Under the pieces are notes generated by a model, which was not told the DNA's origin, ran no database searches, and saw only the letters and a list, made by a program, of their open reading frames with translations. Positions 20,220-31,300 of a DNA stretch of 46,004 nucleotides are shown one piece after another; position 1 is the first letter of the stretch; the number at the start of each line of letters is the position of its first letter. This DNA is from Copromyces sp. CBS 386.78. Taxonomy: Eukaryota > Ascomycota > Sordariomycetes > Sordariales > Sordariaceae. The stretch spans positions 1-46,004 of the forward strand of contig MU839286.1 of assembly GCA_030685235.1 (NCBI GenBank), read 5' to 3'. A program made the translations under genes and the position numbers.

Positions 20220-23200
20220 TTACTGCAACATACTATCCAAGCTCTCACCAAGCGTCTCCTCAATCTCCACGATCCACCTCCTATTCTCCCTCTCCACAAC
20301 TTCATCATCGTCATCCTGCAGCTCGCTAATAAATGGCAACATCTCCGGCAAGCTCTGGAGCCACTCCTCGCCCAGTCTGGTCGTGAGCGCCTGCTGGCAC
20401 TTGATGACGGCCAAGCGGACGGCCGCCTGTTCGGAGCGGAGGTTCTTGAGCAGCGCCGAGTTGATCTCCTTGTGGTGCTCCTTGCTGTCGGCAGCGGCAG
20501 CCAGCTCGACGACGGCGAGCACCAGATCCTCGGTGCAGTTGTTGAGGTTAGCGGCGTGGCCGAACTGCTCAACGAGAACAGGGGCGACGGCGTTGAAATG
20601 CGCGGGCGCCTGCCAGAAGCCGTCCTGGTCGTGCTCGAAGCACTTAGTGAGGGTGCGGAGGACGCGGGAGCGGAGGGTGTTGAGGACGTCGTCGCCGGTA
20701 AGTGGCGTAGAGAGAACCTTGACGGCCGAGTCGATGATGTACGCAGCGTACGAGGTAACGATCGACTTGAGGTTCTCAAAGAAGTGCTGCAGGAAGCCGT
20801 ACGTGCTGACCTGGCGCTGGGCCTTGCCGGCCAAGTCGGTCTTGGGAAGGCCGGTGGTGGGCCAATTCATGAGGTGCGAGAACATGGGGCGGAAAGCGGC
20901 GTCGTTGAGCTTGTAGATCATCTTGAGAGAGGTCTCGTTGATAAGGAGCTCGATCTTCTCCAGCTCCCGAGTGGACGAGAGGACGCCGCTGCGGCGGAGG
21001 TCGAAGGCGTTGAGGAAGATGCCAGTGAAGAGGGTGGTATTCTTGGCGATGGAGGACTTGGGGTGCTTGTCCAAAGCGGTGCCGAGGACGTGGAGGTACT
21101 CCTCGAGAGCCTGGTGATTGTTAGAAACTGTGGCCAGAGTTTTGATAGGAGCAAAACTTACCGAGTATCCAGAAGCAGCAGCGTTGGCCCAGTTCTTCTC
21201 CAGGGCAGTGAAGAGCACCTTGCCCTCGATGAGCTTGGCGACAAACTGGAGGCAGTCAGCCCGGTTGGCGCGGCACTCTTCGTCCAGACCAGCGGCAGCA
21301 GAAGCGTTGGAGCAGGCAAGGAGTCTGTCGAGGTAGGCACCCGAGATCATGTAAGGAATGTGCTGGGCAAGAGCGGCCATGAAGGCATAGGCAGCGTTAT
21401 GCAGCGCACCATCCGGCTTCTCGGCCTTGATGCTCTCCTCGAGGCAGCCAAGAGCCTTGGGGATGGCAATGGGCAGGACAGGGACAATAGCGTCCTGGAG
21501 AACATCCACGAGAGAAGCAAGGCAGAGAAGAGCCATAACGCGGAGCTCCCGAGACGGCTGGCCAAGACAGCTGTCGCCAGCGATGGTAGCGGCGGCGGCA
21601 GCGACGGCATCGAGATCCTTCTTGCCATACTTCTCGGCGATTTTGTCCACGCAGTTGACGGCGGTGTGCTTGTAGCTCATGTCGTCCGACTCGCGGATAA
21701 CAGCCGTCAGCTGGGGCAAGAAAGCAAGCAAAGCCTCCCTCGACTTGAGGTTGTTGGTGCTCTCGGTGTCCACACGGTGCTCCAGGGCGCGAAGGACCTT
21801 CTGGCGCAAAATAACGTTGGGACGGTCAAGAAGAGCCTCAACACTTTTAATGAATTCGGCAATCGAGAGCAGGTTGAGATGGTTAGAGAGCGCCTCGCCG
21901 CAGCGCTCGTAAAGTTTCTCGTTCTTGGGCTTGACGGTGCCAGAGAGGGTGAGGATACCCTCGAGGAACTGGGCATAGAGCTCGCGGATCTTGACGGACT
22001 CCATATCGTCCTTCTCAGCCAATCCGGAAATCTCGCGTTTCAGACGACGGTTGGCAAGCAATTTCGGGAGGAGGGTAAGCTGCTTCTGAGCAAGCTTCAC
22101 AACATCCTGCGCAGAGTTGGAGTCGACCTTGGCGAGCAAAGCAGCGGATAGGACAGGCTTGGGCTTGAACATGTCGCTGATGAGATCCAGATGCTTGATA
22201 AGGGTCTGCAGCTGAATCTCCACCGAGAAGGAGCCAATGATTTGCGTAGTGAAAGCAAGCATGTTGTCAGTAGCGCCATACTTGTCAACGAACATGGCAA
22301 GGACAGCGAAGAGGAAATCCTCGGGGCCAAGGTTCTCGATGAGTGTGATGAAGAGATCCTGCTTGCGATGAGAAGGAATGTGTTCGTAGGCGACGACGAA
22401 GCTGATAAGAAGCTCGGCAGTGCTGGCAACCAGATTCCTCCTGCTCTTGCGGAAGGTCTCGATCAAAGGAGGAATGACCTCCTTCACGGTCTGGTTGACA
22501 ACGTGAGCAGAGTAATCATCAGCCTGCTTGAGGACAGAGCTGCCCATGAAAGTGAAGATGGGCATAACACTATGCAAGACAACGTCGGGCGCAGTGCGAG
22601 CCAGGCTGGCAACCAACAGCAGGGCAGCGTTAATGACCATGGGGCTGGAAGACCGCTGGATGCAGGAAGCGAGGATATCACCATGGCCAGCCGCGGGGTC
22701 AATAGTGAGCTCCTTGCTGTCCTTGTAGGCAGGGATCATGGCAAGCAGGCTGCTGAGAACCAGACTCTGGAGGTAGCCCAGCTCGGAGCCAACAACAGTA
22801 CGGAGATGCTGGAGCTCAGAAAGGGTGGTAAAGAGACTGGGAAGCAACTCAGGATGCTGCCAAGGCTTGGACTCCTGAATAAGCTCGAGAACGAAGGTAG
22901 CCTTGTTGAGGCTGGCGCTGACATCAGCGGGGCTCTGGGTGTCGACGCTCTTCTCAGAGGAGCCAACACGTCTGCGCTTGGTAGCCGGTTTCTCAGTAGC
23001 CTTCTTGATATCATCGTACAGTGACTCCAGGAAGTCAAGAAGAATATCGGTAGTCAGCTCAACCTTGTGCAAAACGTCAGTGGCCTCGGTAGCAACGGCG
23101 TTTGGCTCGGAGGCGGTAGCGTGAACGCCCTGAGAAAGAGTGAGGAGAACGCGGGCGGTGGAGAACTGTGTCTCGGCCTTCATGGAAGACCAGATCTTCT

Positions 23201-25634
23201 GAATACGGCCGAAGAGCGACTGGACGAGGCCGCTGCGGGTAACAACCTTGGAGTCGTTGATGAGCTCGAAGATCAGCTTGAGACCAGCCTCATTATTGGC
23301 AACGACAACATCGACGAAAGCGTTGTTGACAGAAGCCTCATCCACAGCTTCCCGGGCAAGGAGCTGCTGGGCCTCTGTCTCGGACAAGCGGGCCCACCAC
23401 TGCAACAGAGGAAGGAGCAGGTCGGTTCTAGAGGTACCGGAGATGCTCTTGATCTGGTTGAGCGGCTGGAGGAGTCTCAGCTTGACAGCAAGAAGCGGCG
23501 TTCCAACGACATGGCTGGAAAGGAACTTGAAGATAGCGAGTCTGGTAGAGTGGGACAAGTGCTTCTTGTCACCATCCTTGGACTTGGAGCTCTCCAAAGC
23601 GTTGGTGAGGGCAGCCAAGATGTGGTCCTCGTGAAGGAGGGACTCCTCGAGAGAAGGAATGAGGACGGAGTGGAGGAGGGACTTGGTGGCATCGAAGTCA
23701 AGCCAGTTGACAGAAGCGGTCTTGGCATAGAGACCCTCCGAGCCCCAAACACGGCGGGCCTTGCTGGGCTTGGTCTCGTAGAAAGATCCGAGAACAGTGA
23801 CCAGCTCAGCAGCGGCACGACGGACCTTCTTGGCGGGGTCGCTAAGAGCGACAATGGCATAGGGAACCACGGCCTGGAAGTCCAACTTGGCGAACTCCTC
23901 GTTTTTCAGGAGGTTCTTGACGCGGTCAAGAGCAGCAACCTTGGCCAAGGTGGGGGGAGAGCCACACCAGAAACGCATGTAGAAGCTGGCATAGAAGAGT
24001 TTGGTAGGAGCCTGGGGGCGGCTGAGAACAGGAGCCTCATCGAACTTCTGGAGGTTAGTCTCGTTGGCAGCAACGGACAAGAAGAGCGAGTAAAGCTCCT
24101 CAAGAAGATCAAGAGGCTCCTCAGCGAAGCACGAAGCAGTCTGAGGCTTGAGCTTGGAGAGCTTTTCGAAGTTCTGGGCGAGTTCCGCTTCCTTGTCGAC
24201 CTTGGGATTGTTGTCCTCAGCAGCGGCCTCGGGCGCATCCTCAACGGCGAGCTTGGGGCGAATGGACGCGCCAAGAGTCAACTCGAGAGCATCAATGTCG
24301 AAGTCAACCTCCTCGATGGTAGCACGGACGATGTCGCCAACCTCACCACCAGCCTGGGACAAGCCGACCAAAATAGTGCCAAGCTCCTTGCGAATCGCGC
24401 CATCCTGGTCAACCTGGTCGTTGATTCTGTGGGCGGCAACCAACAGAGACTTGTAGACGACCTTGATCTGCTTCTCACGGAGAACGTTGCCAAGGAGCAG
24501 CGAGTTGACCACAGGCAGACTGCGAACATCACCCTTCCTGTGAAGCCTGTCGACCAAGGCAAGAGCAAGGCCGTTGGCCAGCTTATCGACTCTGTGGTCT
24601 TTGCCAATCTCGTTCATGACGGAGGCAAGCTCAGGAACCTTGAGGAGAGCCTTGGTGACTCTGGCAGAAAGCTGCTTGGCGGAGCGGTGCTGGGAGATGA
24701 TGCAGAGGGTAACGAGACCGGGGCGCATCGTCTCGGGAGTCCAGCCATGGACAAGCTGGTCCATGAAGGCCGTAAGAGCGTTGTCGGCAAGACCGCCCTT
24801 GGCAGCAAGAATAGTCACAACCATATAACTGGCAATTTGGAGACCGGGCGAGCTCTTCATGACCATGGCATCGCTGAGGACAGGGGCAAGCTGCTGCATG
24901 AGGGCGTTGTCGTTCTCGATCTGGATGCTTCTCCTGCCGGAACGGTACTTGTCGAGCAGACCGTTGGTGGCCTCGACCATGACACCACCCCAGAACGAGA
25001 TAAGGCCGGGGTACTCCATCTGGTACTTGCAAGAGTCGAGGGTGTACTGGGAGATGGCGGTAAGAAGCTCGGGGCGGTTCGTCGCTTGTTGGACAATGGC
25101 GGCGCGAGGGGGCGCTGTCAGAGAGCGGATGTAGGGGTCGAGGAAGCGGTACTCCTTGGGGATGTTGGCGGGCAGGATGGACAGCAAGGTCACGAAGGCC
25201 GGGATGGTGTGGTATGGGAGGAAGGTAGCGATGAGGGCAGCCGTGTTGAACTCGTGAATGCGGAACCGGCGAATCAACCACTCGATGGCCTTGATGGCGG
25301 GCATGAGACGCAACCTGCTGCCACAGAGGTGGAGGAAGGCCTCGACATGCTTATCGAGGGCGGCGTTCTCAGCGGCGCTCATCTGCGTTCTGTCGGCCTC
25401 CTGGCTCTGCTCGCTCCATAGCGACTGGGCAAACTTGGCGAAGCGCGAATCGAGGTTGCATAGCTCTTCGAAGCCTTCGAGGCATATCGAGTAGATCTCG
25501 GGGTATGTCTGCGTAGCGGCGACGCGGGGCTCGAAGATCAAGGACTTGGAGTGGGCGGCCTTGAGGACCTTGGTGTTGAGTGTCGACCGCGAGTTGGCGG
25601 CGATCTGGGCCAACTGGGAGGCCAAAGACGACAT
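20220..25634 (-). CDS. utp10: Utp10 (HEATR1), U3 snoRNP / SSU-processome scaffold
   Basis: The gene is read from 25634 to 20220 with one probable intron at 21161-21111, so the exons are 25634-21162 and 21110-20220. That gives 1787 aa, near the ~1770 of yeast Utp10. It starts MSSLASQLAQIAANSRSTLN and continues 'SLIFEPRVAATQTYPEIYSIC', the standard Utp10 opening. Most of the length is helical HEAT repeats (leucine-rich pairs such as 'VVPYAIVALSDPAKKVRRAAAELV'). The U3snoRNP10 domain lies near residues 230-340, and the BP28CT domain covers roughly 1480-1640 ('MIYKLNDAAFRPMFSHLMNW'). A bipartite-like basic stretch ATKRRRVG occurs at about residue 885. Utp10 belongs to the t-UTP/UTP-A module, which binds the 5' ETS and is needed for rDNA transcription and 18S processing in the nucleolus. 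Both strands stay largely open across this gene. Confidence 0.96.
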   Translation of the reverse strand: MSSLASQLAQIAANSRSTLNTKVLKAAHSKSLIFEPRVAATQTYPEIYSICLEGFEELCNLDSRFAKFAQSLWSEQSQEADRTQMSAAENAALDKHVEAFLHLCGSRLRLMPAIKAIEWLIRRFRIHEFNTAALIATFLPYHTIPAFVTLLSILPANIPKEYRFLDPYIRSLTAPPRAAIVQQATNRPELLTAISQYTLDSCKYQMEYPGLISFWGGVMVEATNGLLDKYRSGRRSIQIENDNALMQQLAPVLSDAMVMKSSPGLQIASYMVVTILAAKGGLADNALTAFMDQLVHGWTPETMRPGLVTLCIISQHRSAKQLSARVTKALLKVPELASVMNEIGKDHRVDKLANGLALALVDRLHRKGDVRSLPVVNSLLLGNVLREKQIKVVYKSLLVAAHRINDQVDQDGAIRKELGTILVGLSQAGGEVGDIVRATIEEVDFDIDALELTLGASIRPKLAVEDAPEAAAEDNNPKVDKEAELAQNFEKLSKLKPQTASCFAEEPLDLLEELYSLFLSVAANETNLQKFDEAPVLSRPQAPTKLFYASFYMRFWCGSPPTLAKVAALDRVKNLLKNEEFAKLDFQAVVPYAIVALSDPAKKVRRAAAELVTVLGSFYETKPSKARRVWGSEGLYAKTASVNWLDFDATKSLLHSVLIPSLEESLLHEDHILAALTNALESSKSKDGDKKHLSHSTRLAIFKFLSSHVVGTPLLAVKLRLLQPLNQIKSISGTSRTDLLLPLLQWWARLSETEAQQLLAREAVDEASVNNAFVDVVVANNEAGLKLIFELINDSKVVTRSGLVQSLFGRIQKIWSSMKAETQFSTARVLLTLSQGVHATASEPNAVATEATDVLHKVELTTDILLDFLESLYDDIKKATEKPATKRRRVGSSEKSVDTQSPADVSASLNKATFVLELIQESKPWQHPELLPSLFTTLSELQHLRTVVGSELGYLQSLVLSSLLAMIPAYKDSKELTIDPAAGHGDILASCIQRSSSPMVINAALLLVASLARTAPDVVLHSVMPIFTFMGSSVLKQADDYSAHVVNQTVKEVIPPLIETFRKSRRNLVASTAELLISFVVAYEHIPSHRKQDLFITLIENLGPEDFLFAVLAMFVDKYGATDNMLAFTTQIIGSFSVEIQLQTLIKHLDLISDMFKPKPVLSAALLAKVDSNSAQDVVKLAQKQLTLLPKLLANRRLKREISGLAEKDDMESVKIRELYAQFLEGILTLSGTVKPKNEKLYERCGEALSNHLNLLSIAEFIKSVEALLDRPNVILRQKVLRALEHRVDTESTNNLKSREALLAFLPQLTAVIRESDDMSYKHTAVNCVDKIAEKYGKKDLDAVAAAAATIAGDSCLGQPSRELRVMALLCLASLVDVLQDAIVPVLPIAIPKALGCLEESIKAEKPDGALHNAAYAFMAALAQHIPYMISGAYLDRLLACSNASAAAGLDEECRANRADCLQFVAKLIEGKVLFTALEKNWANAAASGYSVSFAPIKTLATVSNNHQALEEYLHVLGTALDKHPKSSIAKNTTLFTGIFLNAFDLRRSGVLSSTRELEKIELLINETSLKMIYKLNDAAFRPMFSHLMNWPTTGLPKTDLAGKAQRQVSTYGFLQHFFENLKSIVTSYAAYIIDSAVKVLSTPLTGDDVLNTLRSRVLRTLTKCFEHDQDGFWQAPAHFNAVAPVLVEQFGHAANLNNCTEDLVLAVVELAAAADSKEHHKEINSALLKNLRSEQAAVRLAVIKCQQALTTRLGEEWLQSLPEMLPFISELQDDDDEVVERENRRWIVEIEETLGESLDSMLQ
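21111..21161 (-). other. 51-bp in-frame intron of Utp10
   Basis: On the minus strand the segment begins GTAAGTTTTGC and ends TTTCTAACAATCACCAG, that is, a consensus donor, a CTAAC branch site and a CAG acceptor. It is 51 nt, divisible by three, and contains no stop, so unspliced mRNA would insert 17 residues (VSFAPIKT...SNNHQ) between GYS and ALEEYL. The splice signals and the break in the helical repeat pattern favour an intron. Confidence 0.8.
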
Positions 25635-26326
25635 GGCTGTGTAATTCTTTCTATCTTCCGGCTATATGGGTATCGTATTGTATCCTAATAACTACCGACG
25701 TCGATATTTCGATCGCGTCGCAAACAAGGGAATTCGGTCGGCCTTTCGGCGCGTGGTGGGAGACGGGGAGGGTACAGTCCGTCTCGATCGTGTATCGCGG
25801 GGTAGAGACAAGGAATACTGGATGCTGGATAATGTGTACAGTTGTCGAGAAAGAGATTGCCGCGGTATCTCTTTTCTGCGACCCTGGTGATGTTTTGGAG
25901 AGAGTGGATTGTTTTGGGATGGAAGGAGGTTTCAAAGTTGGAGAGAAGATGCGGCCACTCGAAGCTCCAGCGGCATGCACTCAATCGCAAAAGTGAAGTG
26001 CCACCAGTTCAATGGCCGTTCATTGTGGTTCAGCTACTTTTTTTTCTCCAAGGGGCGGAGTCCGATAAGCGGGGTTGACCAACCACACGTCACCGATAAG
26101 ACCCCAGCATTGGTGGCCAGGGTCCAGAAAGTTTGGAAAATGTTCGTGAAGCTCATCTCATTGAGGAACATCAATCGATACCCATCTCCACTACAGAACA
26201 CCGCCCTCAGCACCTCACCTCAGTCTGTCTTCAGCATACATCAATCACCCACACTCAGTGTTTCCACTACTTCACTTCACACCATCTCTCAACCTTCAAC
26301 AACACAGACCATCACCAGCCACCATC
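25635..26326. promoter_or_regulatory. Bidirectional promoter, Utp10 / Noc3
   Basis: 692 bp between the start codons of two ribosome-assembly genes, the small-subunit factor Utp10 (left) and the large-subunit factor Noc3 (right). The Noc3 side has a long CA/CT-rich leader (26160-26326) without an upstream gene. No motif could be assigned to a known factor. Confidence 0.6.
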
Positions 26327-28363
26327 ATGTCTTCCCATCCTTCCAAGAGGAGGAAGCTGGCCGATGGAGCTCAGTCCTCGGACGGCGCAGCAACCAGCGA
26401 TGTCAAAATTCAAAAGCAGTTCTTCAAGAGTGCACAGCGCTGGAACCTCGAGGAGGACTATGAGAATCGCCCCAGGAAAGGAAAGCAAAAGAAGCAGAAG
26501 AAGGCCGCCGATGCCACAAAACTGCCCATCAGAGTCGCCGAGGGAACCTGGGTTACGCAGGAAGAGGAGGACGCCGAGATTGCCAGCGATGCCGAGTGGC
26601 TAGAGAGTGAAGGAGAGGAGGCTCCTGAGGAGGAGGAGGTTCAGCCTGAGCCCGAAGCACCCAAGATTCCCGAGAAGGAACAGATCAGGAGAGCCCAGGA
26701 GGAAATGGCCAAGATCGCAACGCAACTTAACGAAGACCCAGAGGAGCACCCGGGTGCTTTCAAGGCGCTCGCCAAGTTTTCAGAGTCGGACCTTCTCGCC
26801 ATCAAGAAGCTCGCCATTGTTGTCCAGATGACCGTCTATAAGGATGTCATTCCCGGCTACAGGATAAGACCGGCCTCGGAGGATGTTGCCAAGGAGAAGC
26901 TGTCCAAGGATGTCAAGCGGTTACGCGTCTACGAGCAGGCCATGGTTACCGGCTACTACCAGTACATCAAGACCCTCGCTGCCCTTGCCGGCGGAGCTAT
27001 CCGTGACAAGGGGGCAAAGCAACCCATCACCAGTATCGCACTTACCTGCGCCTGCACTCTTTTGAACGCAGTACCGCACTTCAACTTCCGCGGCGAGCTT
27101 CTCAAGATCATCATCAAGAAGCTGAGCTACCGAAATATTGATAAGGACTTTGTCAAGTGCCGGACTGCTCTCGAGACCCTGTTTCACGAGGATGAGGATG
27201 GTCAGCCGGCCATGGAGGCCATCTCGGTACTCACAAAGATGATGAAGGCTCGTAACTACCAGGTTGACGAGAGCATCCTCAACCTTTTCCTCCACCTGCG
27301 TTTGCTCGACGAGTTCTCCGGCAAAGCTTCCAGAGACACGGTGGAGAAGCAGGATGATGGGTCGGTTAAGAAGCAAAAGCAAAAGAAGGAGTTCCGCACC
27401 AAGCGCGAGCGCAAGCTTCTCAAGGAGCAGAAGGAGGCTGAAAAGGTCATGGCCCACGCCGATGCGGCTGTCAGTCACGAGGAACGCGAGCGGATGCAGT
27501 CCGAAACGCTCAAGATGGTTTTCGCCTCGTACTTCCGCATCCTCAAGATGCGCATCCCCAACCTCATGGGTGCCTGTCTTGAGGGTCTGGCCAGATACTC
27601 CCACCTGATCAACCAGGACTTCTTTGGCGATCTCCTTGAGGCCCTGAAAGACCTTATCCGCTATAGCGAAATGGACGCTAACAAGGAGGACGACGATTCG
27701 GATGACGAGAACAAGGAGGACGAAGAGGATGAAGATGACGAGCACGAGTTCGTCCGTGACACCAGTCGCGAGGCGCTCCTCTGCACCGTCACCGCCTTCG
27801 CCCTTCTCGAGGGCCAAGATGCCCACAACGCCCGCTCCGACCTTCACCTCGATCTCTCCTTCTTCATCACTCACCTCTTCCAGTCCCTTCTCTCCCTCTC
27901 CGTCAACCCGGACCTCGAGCTCGGCGCCCAGTCGCTCCAGCTCCAGAACAGCGTGCGCCGCAACAACCGCATCAACCTGCAGACCACCACCGTTCTGCTC
28001 ATCAAGTGTCTGAGCGGCATCCTTTTACCGCCCTGGAACATCCGCTCCGTGGCGCCGCTCCGCCTGGCCGCCTTCACGAAGCAGCTCATGTCCGGGTCGC
28101 TCCAGGTACCTGAGAAGTCAGCCCAGGCTTTGCTTGGTTTGCTCGCCGACGTGCTGCACACGCACGGCAGGAAGATCAGCTCGCTGTGGAACACGGAGGA
28201 GAGGAAAGGCGACGGCACGTATAAGCCGCTTGCGGCAACGGTGGAGGGTAGCAACCCGTTCGCGTCGACGGTGTGGGAGGGCGAGTTGTTGAGGAAACAT
28301 TATTGCCCCAAGGTCAGGGAGAGCATGAAGCAGCTGGAGAAGGGCATCAAGAGTATCAAATAG
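26327..28363 (+). CDS. noc3: Noc3, nucleolar complex protein for pre-60S assembly and export
   Basis: A single exon of 678 aa from ATG 26327 (context CACCATCATG); yeast Noc3 has 663. An in-frame ATG 23 codons upstream (26258) is open but gives an atypical hydrophobic extension and is less likely. The protein starts MSSHPSKRRKLADG (nuclear signal). The N-terminal domain of the Noc3 family lies at about 150-230 ('DPEEHPGAFKALAKFSESDLLAIKKLAIVVQMTVYKDVIPGYRIR' region). A basic KKQKQKKEFRTKRERKLLKEQKEAEKVM helix comes at ~372-400, then an acidic DDDSDDENKEDEEDEDDEHE tract (~475-495). The C-terminal CBF/Mak21 domain includes 'PFASTVWEGELLRKHYCPKVRE'. Noc3 pairs with Noc2 to move pre-60S particles from nucleolus to nucleoplasm, and in yeast it is also linked to replication initiation. 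Confidence 0.95.
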   Translation: MSSHPSKRRKLADGAQSSDGAATSDVKIQKQFFKSAQRWNLEEDYENRPRKGKQKKQKKAADATKLPIRVAEGTWVTQEEEDAEIASDAEWLESEGEEAPEEEEVQPEPEAPKIPEKEQIRRAQEEMAKIATQLNEDPEEHPGAFKALAKFSESDLLAIKKLAIVVQMTVYKDVIPGYRIRPASEDVAKEKLSKDVKRLRVYEQAMVTGYYQYIKTLAALAGGAIRDKGAKQPITSIALTCACTLLNAVPHFNFRGELLKIIIKKLSYRNIDKDFVKCRTALETLFHEDEDGQPAMEAISVLTKMMKARNYQVDESILNLFLHLRLLDEFSGKASRDTVEKQDDGSVKKQKQKKEFRTKRERKLLKEQKEAEKVMAHADAAVSHEERERMQSETLKMVFASYFRILKMRIPNLMGACLEGLARYSHLINQDFFGDLLEALKDLIRYSEMDANKEDDDSDDENKEDEEDEDDEHEFVRDTSREALLCTVTAFALLEGQDAHNARSDLHLDLSFFITHLFQSLLSLSVNPDLELGAQSLQLQNSVRRNNRINLQTTTVLLIKCLSGILLPPWNIRSVAPLRLAAFTKQLMSGSLQVPEKSAQALLGLLADVLHTHGRKISSLWNTEERKGDGTYKPLAATVEGSNPFASTVWEGELLRKHYCPKVRESMKQLEKGIKSIK

Positions 28364-31300
28364 AGGATGGATAGGTGATAAAGGAGTTGTCTCAGTACTA
28401 TGGATGTTGTTGGAGAATATATGCGTTAGCTTGCTTGTACAGAATTGTTATTTTTTGAAACTACCTACTTTGTCGGTCACTTACATCATGATGAAAACTG
28501 GTAATATTTCAGTTCCCTTTGGCCAGAAGCAGTAAGGTCGTCCCGTTTGTGCTGTGAGAACAGAGGACTGCACCTTCCCCAAACACATTTTCATTTTCAG
28601 TTGGTTGCTGCCAAGGCAATTCCGTTCGACCTTTTTCTGGAAAGAGCTGCTCTTTTGCAATTGCTTCGCAGCTTCCTCGCGACCATGGGGTTCTTTCCCT
28701 ACCTCTATGTGGCAGTTGTCCCCCACTGCTATTACGATGGCAAGCTGAGGAGAGCTTTCTTCCGTCTTCTTCCTCTTCAACCTCCAATCAACCCGTTGTT
28801 CCCATCCTCGGTCAGGTTCGCTTTTCTTCCACTTCCTTTCCCTTTCTTTTCTCGAGCTGACACTTTCCCCTGGACTTGGAGTATCTCAAGTTGTACACAA
28901 AAGAATGGGTATCGCACCAACACCTTTACCTCCAGTTCGCACCCACGGGTATTATCTATCAACGACCTTCCCAACATCGCTCAACGATACGATTCCGACT
29001 CTCGCCAACTGCAGTTTGCATTCCCTTCTGATTCAAAGTTCCCGGACGTCGATGGACGGGGCTTTCTTTCCTAGCTCTGTCTCACCGAGCCGGGACAAAC
29101 TTGCCGAACCACGGCGGCGGAACTCTTACACCGAAGCATGTCCGTAGGCTTCCCCTCCAAATGCAGTTCTCATGCGTGTTTAATTGGGAAGGTGAAAAGA
29201 TTTTTTCTGCCTGATGACGATCACCATATCGATCAATGGAGTCGCTTTTTCTCATTTCCCGTTTCGGTGTAAGCGTGCGGCTCAAATGTTCCACAACAGC
29301 CTTATTCGTGAAACATTGTTAGGCAATATCCAGCTCGGTCCAAATCCAACTCGGTTACACATTGTAGTGTATCCGTTGGTCGTTGGCAGCGAGACAATGT
29401 CTTACTTACACTTGACTATTTGGCGACAGCGAGTACCACACCCAGATCCCAAGCGGTTCACCAACGGTATCCCTGGGTTACCTAACATCTCGGATATTGA
29501 TTACTACACTTGAGACTCCGCCCACCAACACAGTACGATATTTGGGCCTCGAAAGTGGCTGTATCAACGTCATAGCCTGGATAAACGGCACTGTTAACAG
29601 ACTAACGTGAGCACCGAAACCGCCAGCAAACGGTTGTTGTCGTCAAAGGCCATATAGGCATCAACATCTGGGTATTGGGAAGGTGCGCTGTGCGCTTAGC
29701 AAGGCAGGTATAAAGACTGGGAATCTTGGGGCTTCCGTAGTTAGCTTTTCTTCCTAATCAACCATCACCTTGTGCCCAAACAACCAGTGCCTTTTCAGTA
29801 TACGGCACGCTGAGATGTTCAGTATCACCATCGACGCCGCCAACACACATACCTTGGCCGTCATTGCCTTGGGACTAAGCCTTGGACACTCGGTGAGTGT
29901 GAAGTCATCATCGCAACATCGACGTTGGCGGTGAATCCTCAATCCTCCAAGTTCGCCTTCGCTGTCAACAGCATGCATGCCAGACTTACAGCGCTTAAAG
30001 CACGTAAGGTCATGCGGTCTCGAATTTCCGACCGGACGATTCGGGTTCGAAAACTGTCCGACTTTTCGCCTTCAAGCAGCTGGTGTATCGCGCGTCCTGC
30101 ACATCACGAAGTCCATGCTGGAAATGTGAAGTTCAAACCGACAGTGCGCTTTTCGGTCACCGTCGCATCAAAAGATTTGCGGTTGAATCGACCCGACGAG
30201 AAAACAAAGAACGGGAAAAGGACGGGAACAGGGCATCAAGCGTGGTGACCTGGATAAAACCTCCAGCTCCACCCACGCAAATTGGTCCCCACTACCCGTG
30301 CACGGGTACAGGGGAAAGGTGCACTAACAGACACGTGCAAATTACCGGAAATTGGCCCATGTGGAAGCTATCACCAAGCTAAATCAGCAAGCTAAACTGT
30401 TAACGGCCGCTAACAAGGGCTCTCTCATGGCTCGCTAGGTAACTTTACTAAATTTGAGCAGGACTAACACACGGGAAATCGTGCATCTTCTCATCGCTGA
30501 GACAACTAGAAGCCTCGTGCTTCCCCATGTCTTTGATCATTGTTTTGGAGACAGAGGCCATATGGCTTCCAGGGTTCTGGCTCGAGGTGTGCTGGTACTT
30601 TTTGTTAATCAAAAGGAGCAGGGACGCCATCCCAAGATGATTTCCCGCGATATCAGACACACAGCCATTCTTCGTCTGAACTCACCTTCTATCCCTTCAT
30701 CAGTTCAGGGGAATAAGAGCGTTTGTCGATCACCTACCCCAAATGGCCTGTCGAATCTCGATCTCGACCATTCAGCTCCCTGATGCCGCTGATGGGGTCC
30801 AGGCACCATCGCATTGTATCAAAATCGCCAGAAACTGTGCAAGATCCGGCTTCGAGAGTTACGTCTTGGCATCCAACTTCCAGGTTGTCTGGCTCAGTGA
30901 ACATCCGTCGTCATCGTTTCGGACCCTCTCTCCCACTTTCCTTTCTGCCATCAATCCGCTCGCTCCTCTCCGTTCATCATTTTGTCGGCATCTCCACCGA
31001 GAGAAATCCACCTTGACTCAGCCCAACATGGACGTTATTGTCGTCAAGAAGTGGCAAAGATCAGGTCCGCACAAGCAGGATATGTGTGCATCAGCTTCAG
31101 CCCCAACGGCTCCCATTCCCGCAATACCAGATGCAGTTCACGTCCACGGGATCCTTTGGTTTATCTCAGCCCATGAGGCTACAGTCGTGTATGAATGTAC
31201 ACAGCCTTCGTCGAAAGTCTGTCTGTTTTCCGTGCAGCCTTCTCGACGTCTAACCGCATGAACCCGAATTCAGACACGATGGTAGGCACCTCTGTCACAT

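Noticed and set aside
20472..22151. 559-codon open frame on the plus strand
   Set aside because: Antisense shadow of Utp10 for the same reason; no motif and no promoter-like lead.
23067..25421. 784-codon open frame on the plus strand
   Set aside because: It is entirely antisense to Utp10, whose identity is clear. The peptide is Leu/Val/Gly/Glu-rich without a domain and mirrors the GC-rich third positions of the minus-strand codons.
26258..26326. Upstream in-frame ATG for Noc3
   Set aside because: The extra 23 residues do not resemble a Noc3 start. The ATG at 26327 has better context and gives the expected basic MSSHPSKRRK opening.
26921..27874. 317-codon minus-strand frame inside Noc3
   Set aside because: Complement of the Noc3 coding sequence. 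Its acidic and leucine runs follow from Noc3 codon usage.
28547..29074. Possible 175-aa gene downstream of Noc3
   Set aside because: No motif, Ser/Pro/Phe bias from CT-rich DNA, competing frames of similar size and no splice partners.
30040..30075. tRNA-like GGTTCGAAA box
   Set aside because: No matching acceptor stem, A-box or anticodon arm could be placed around it.
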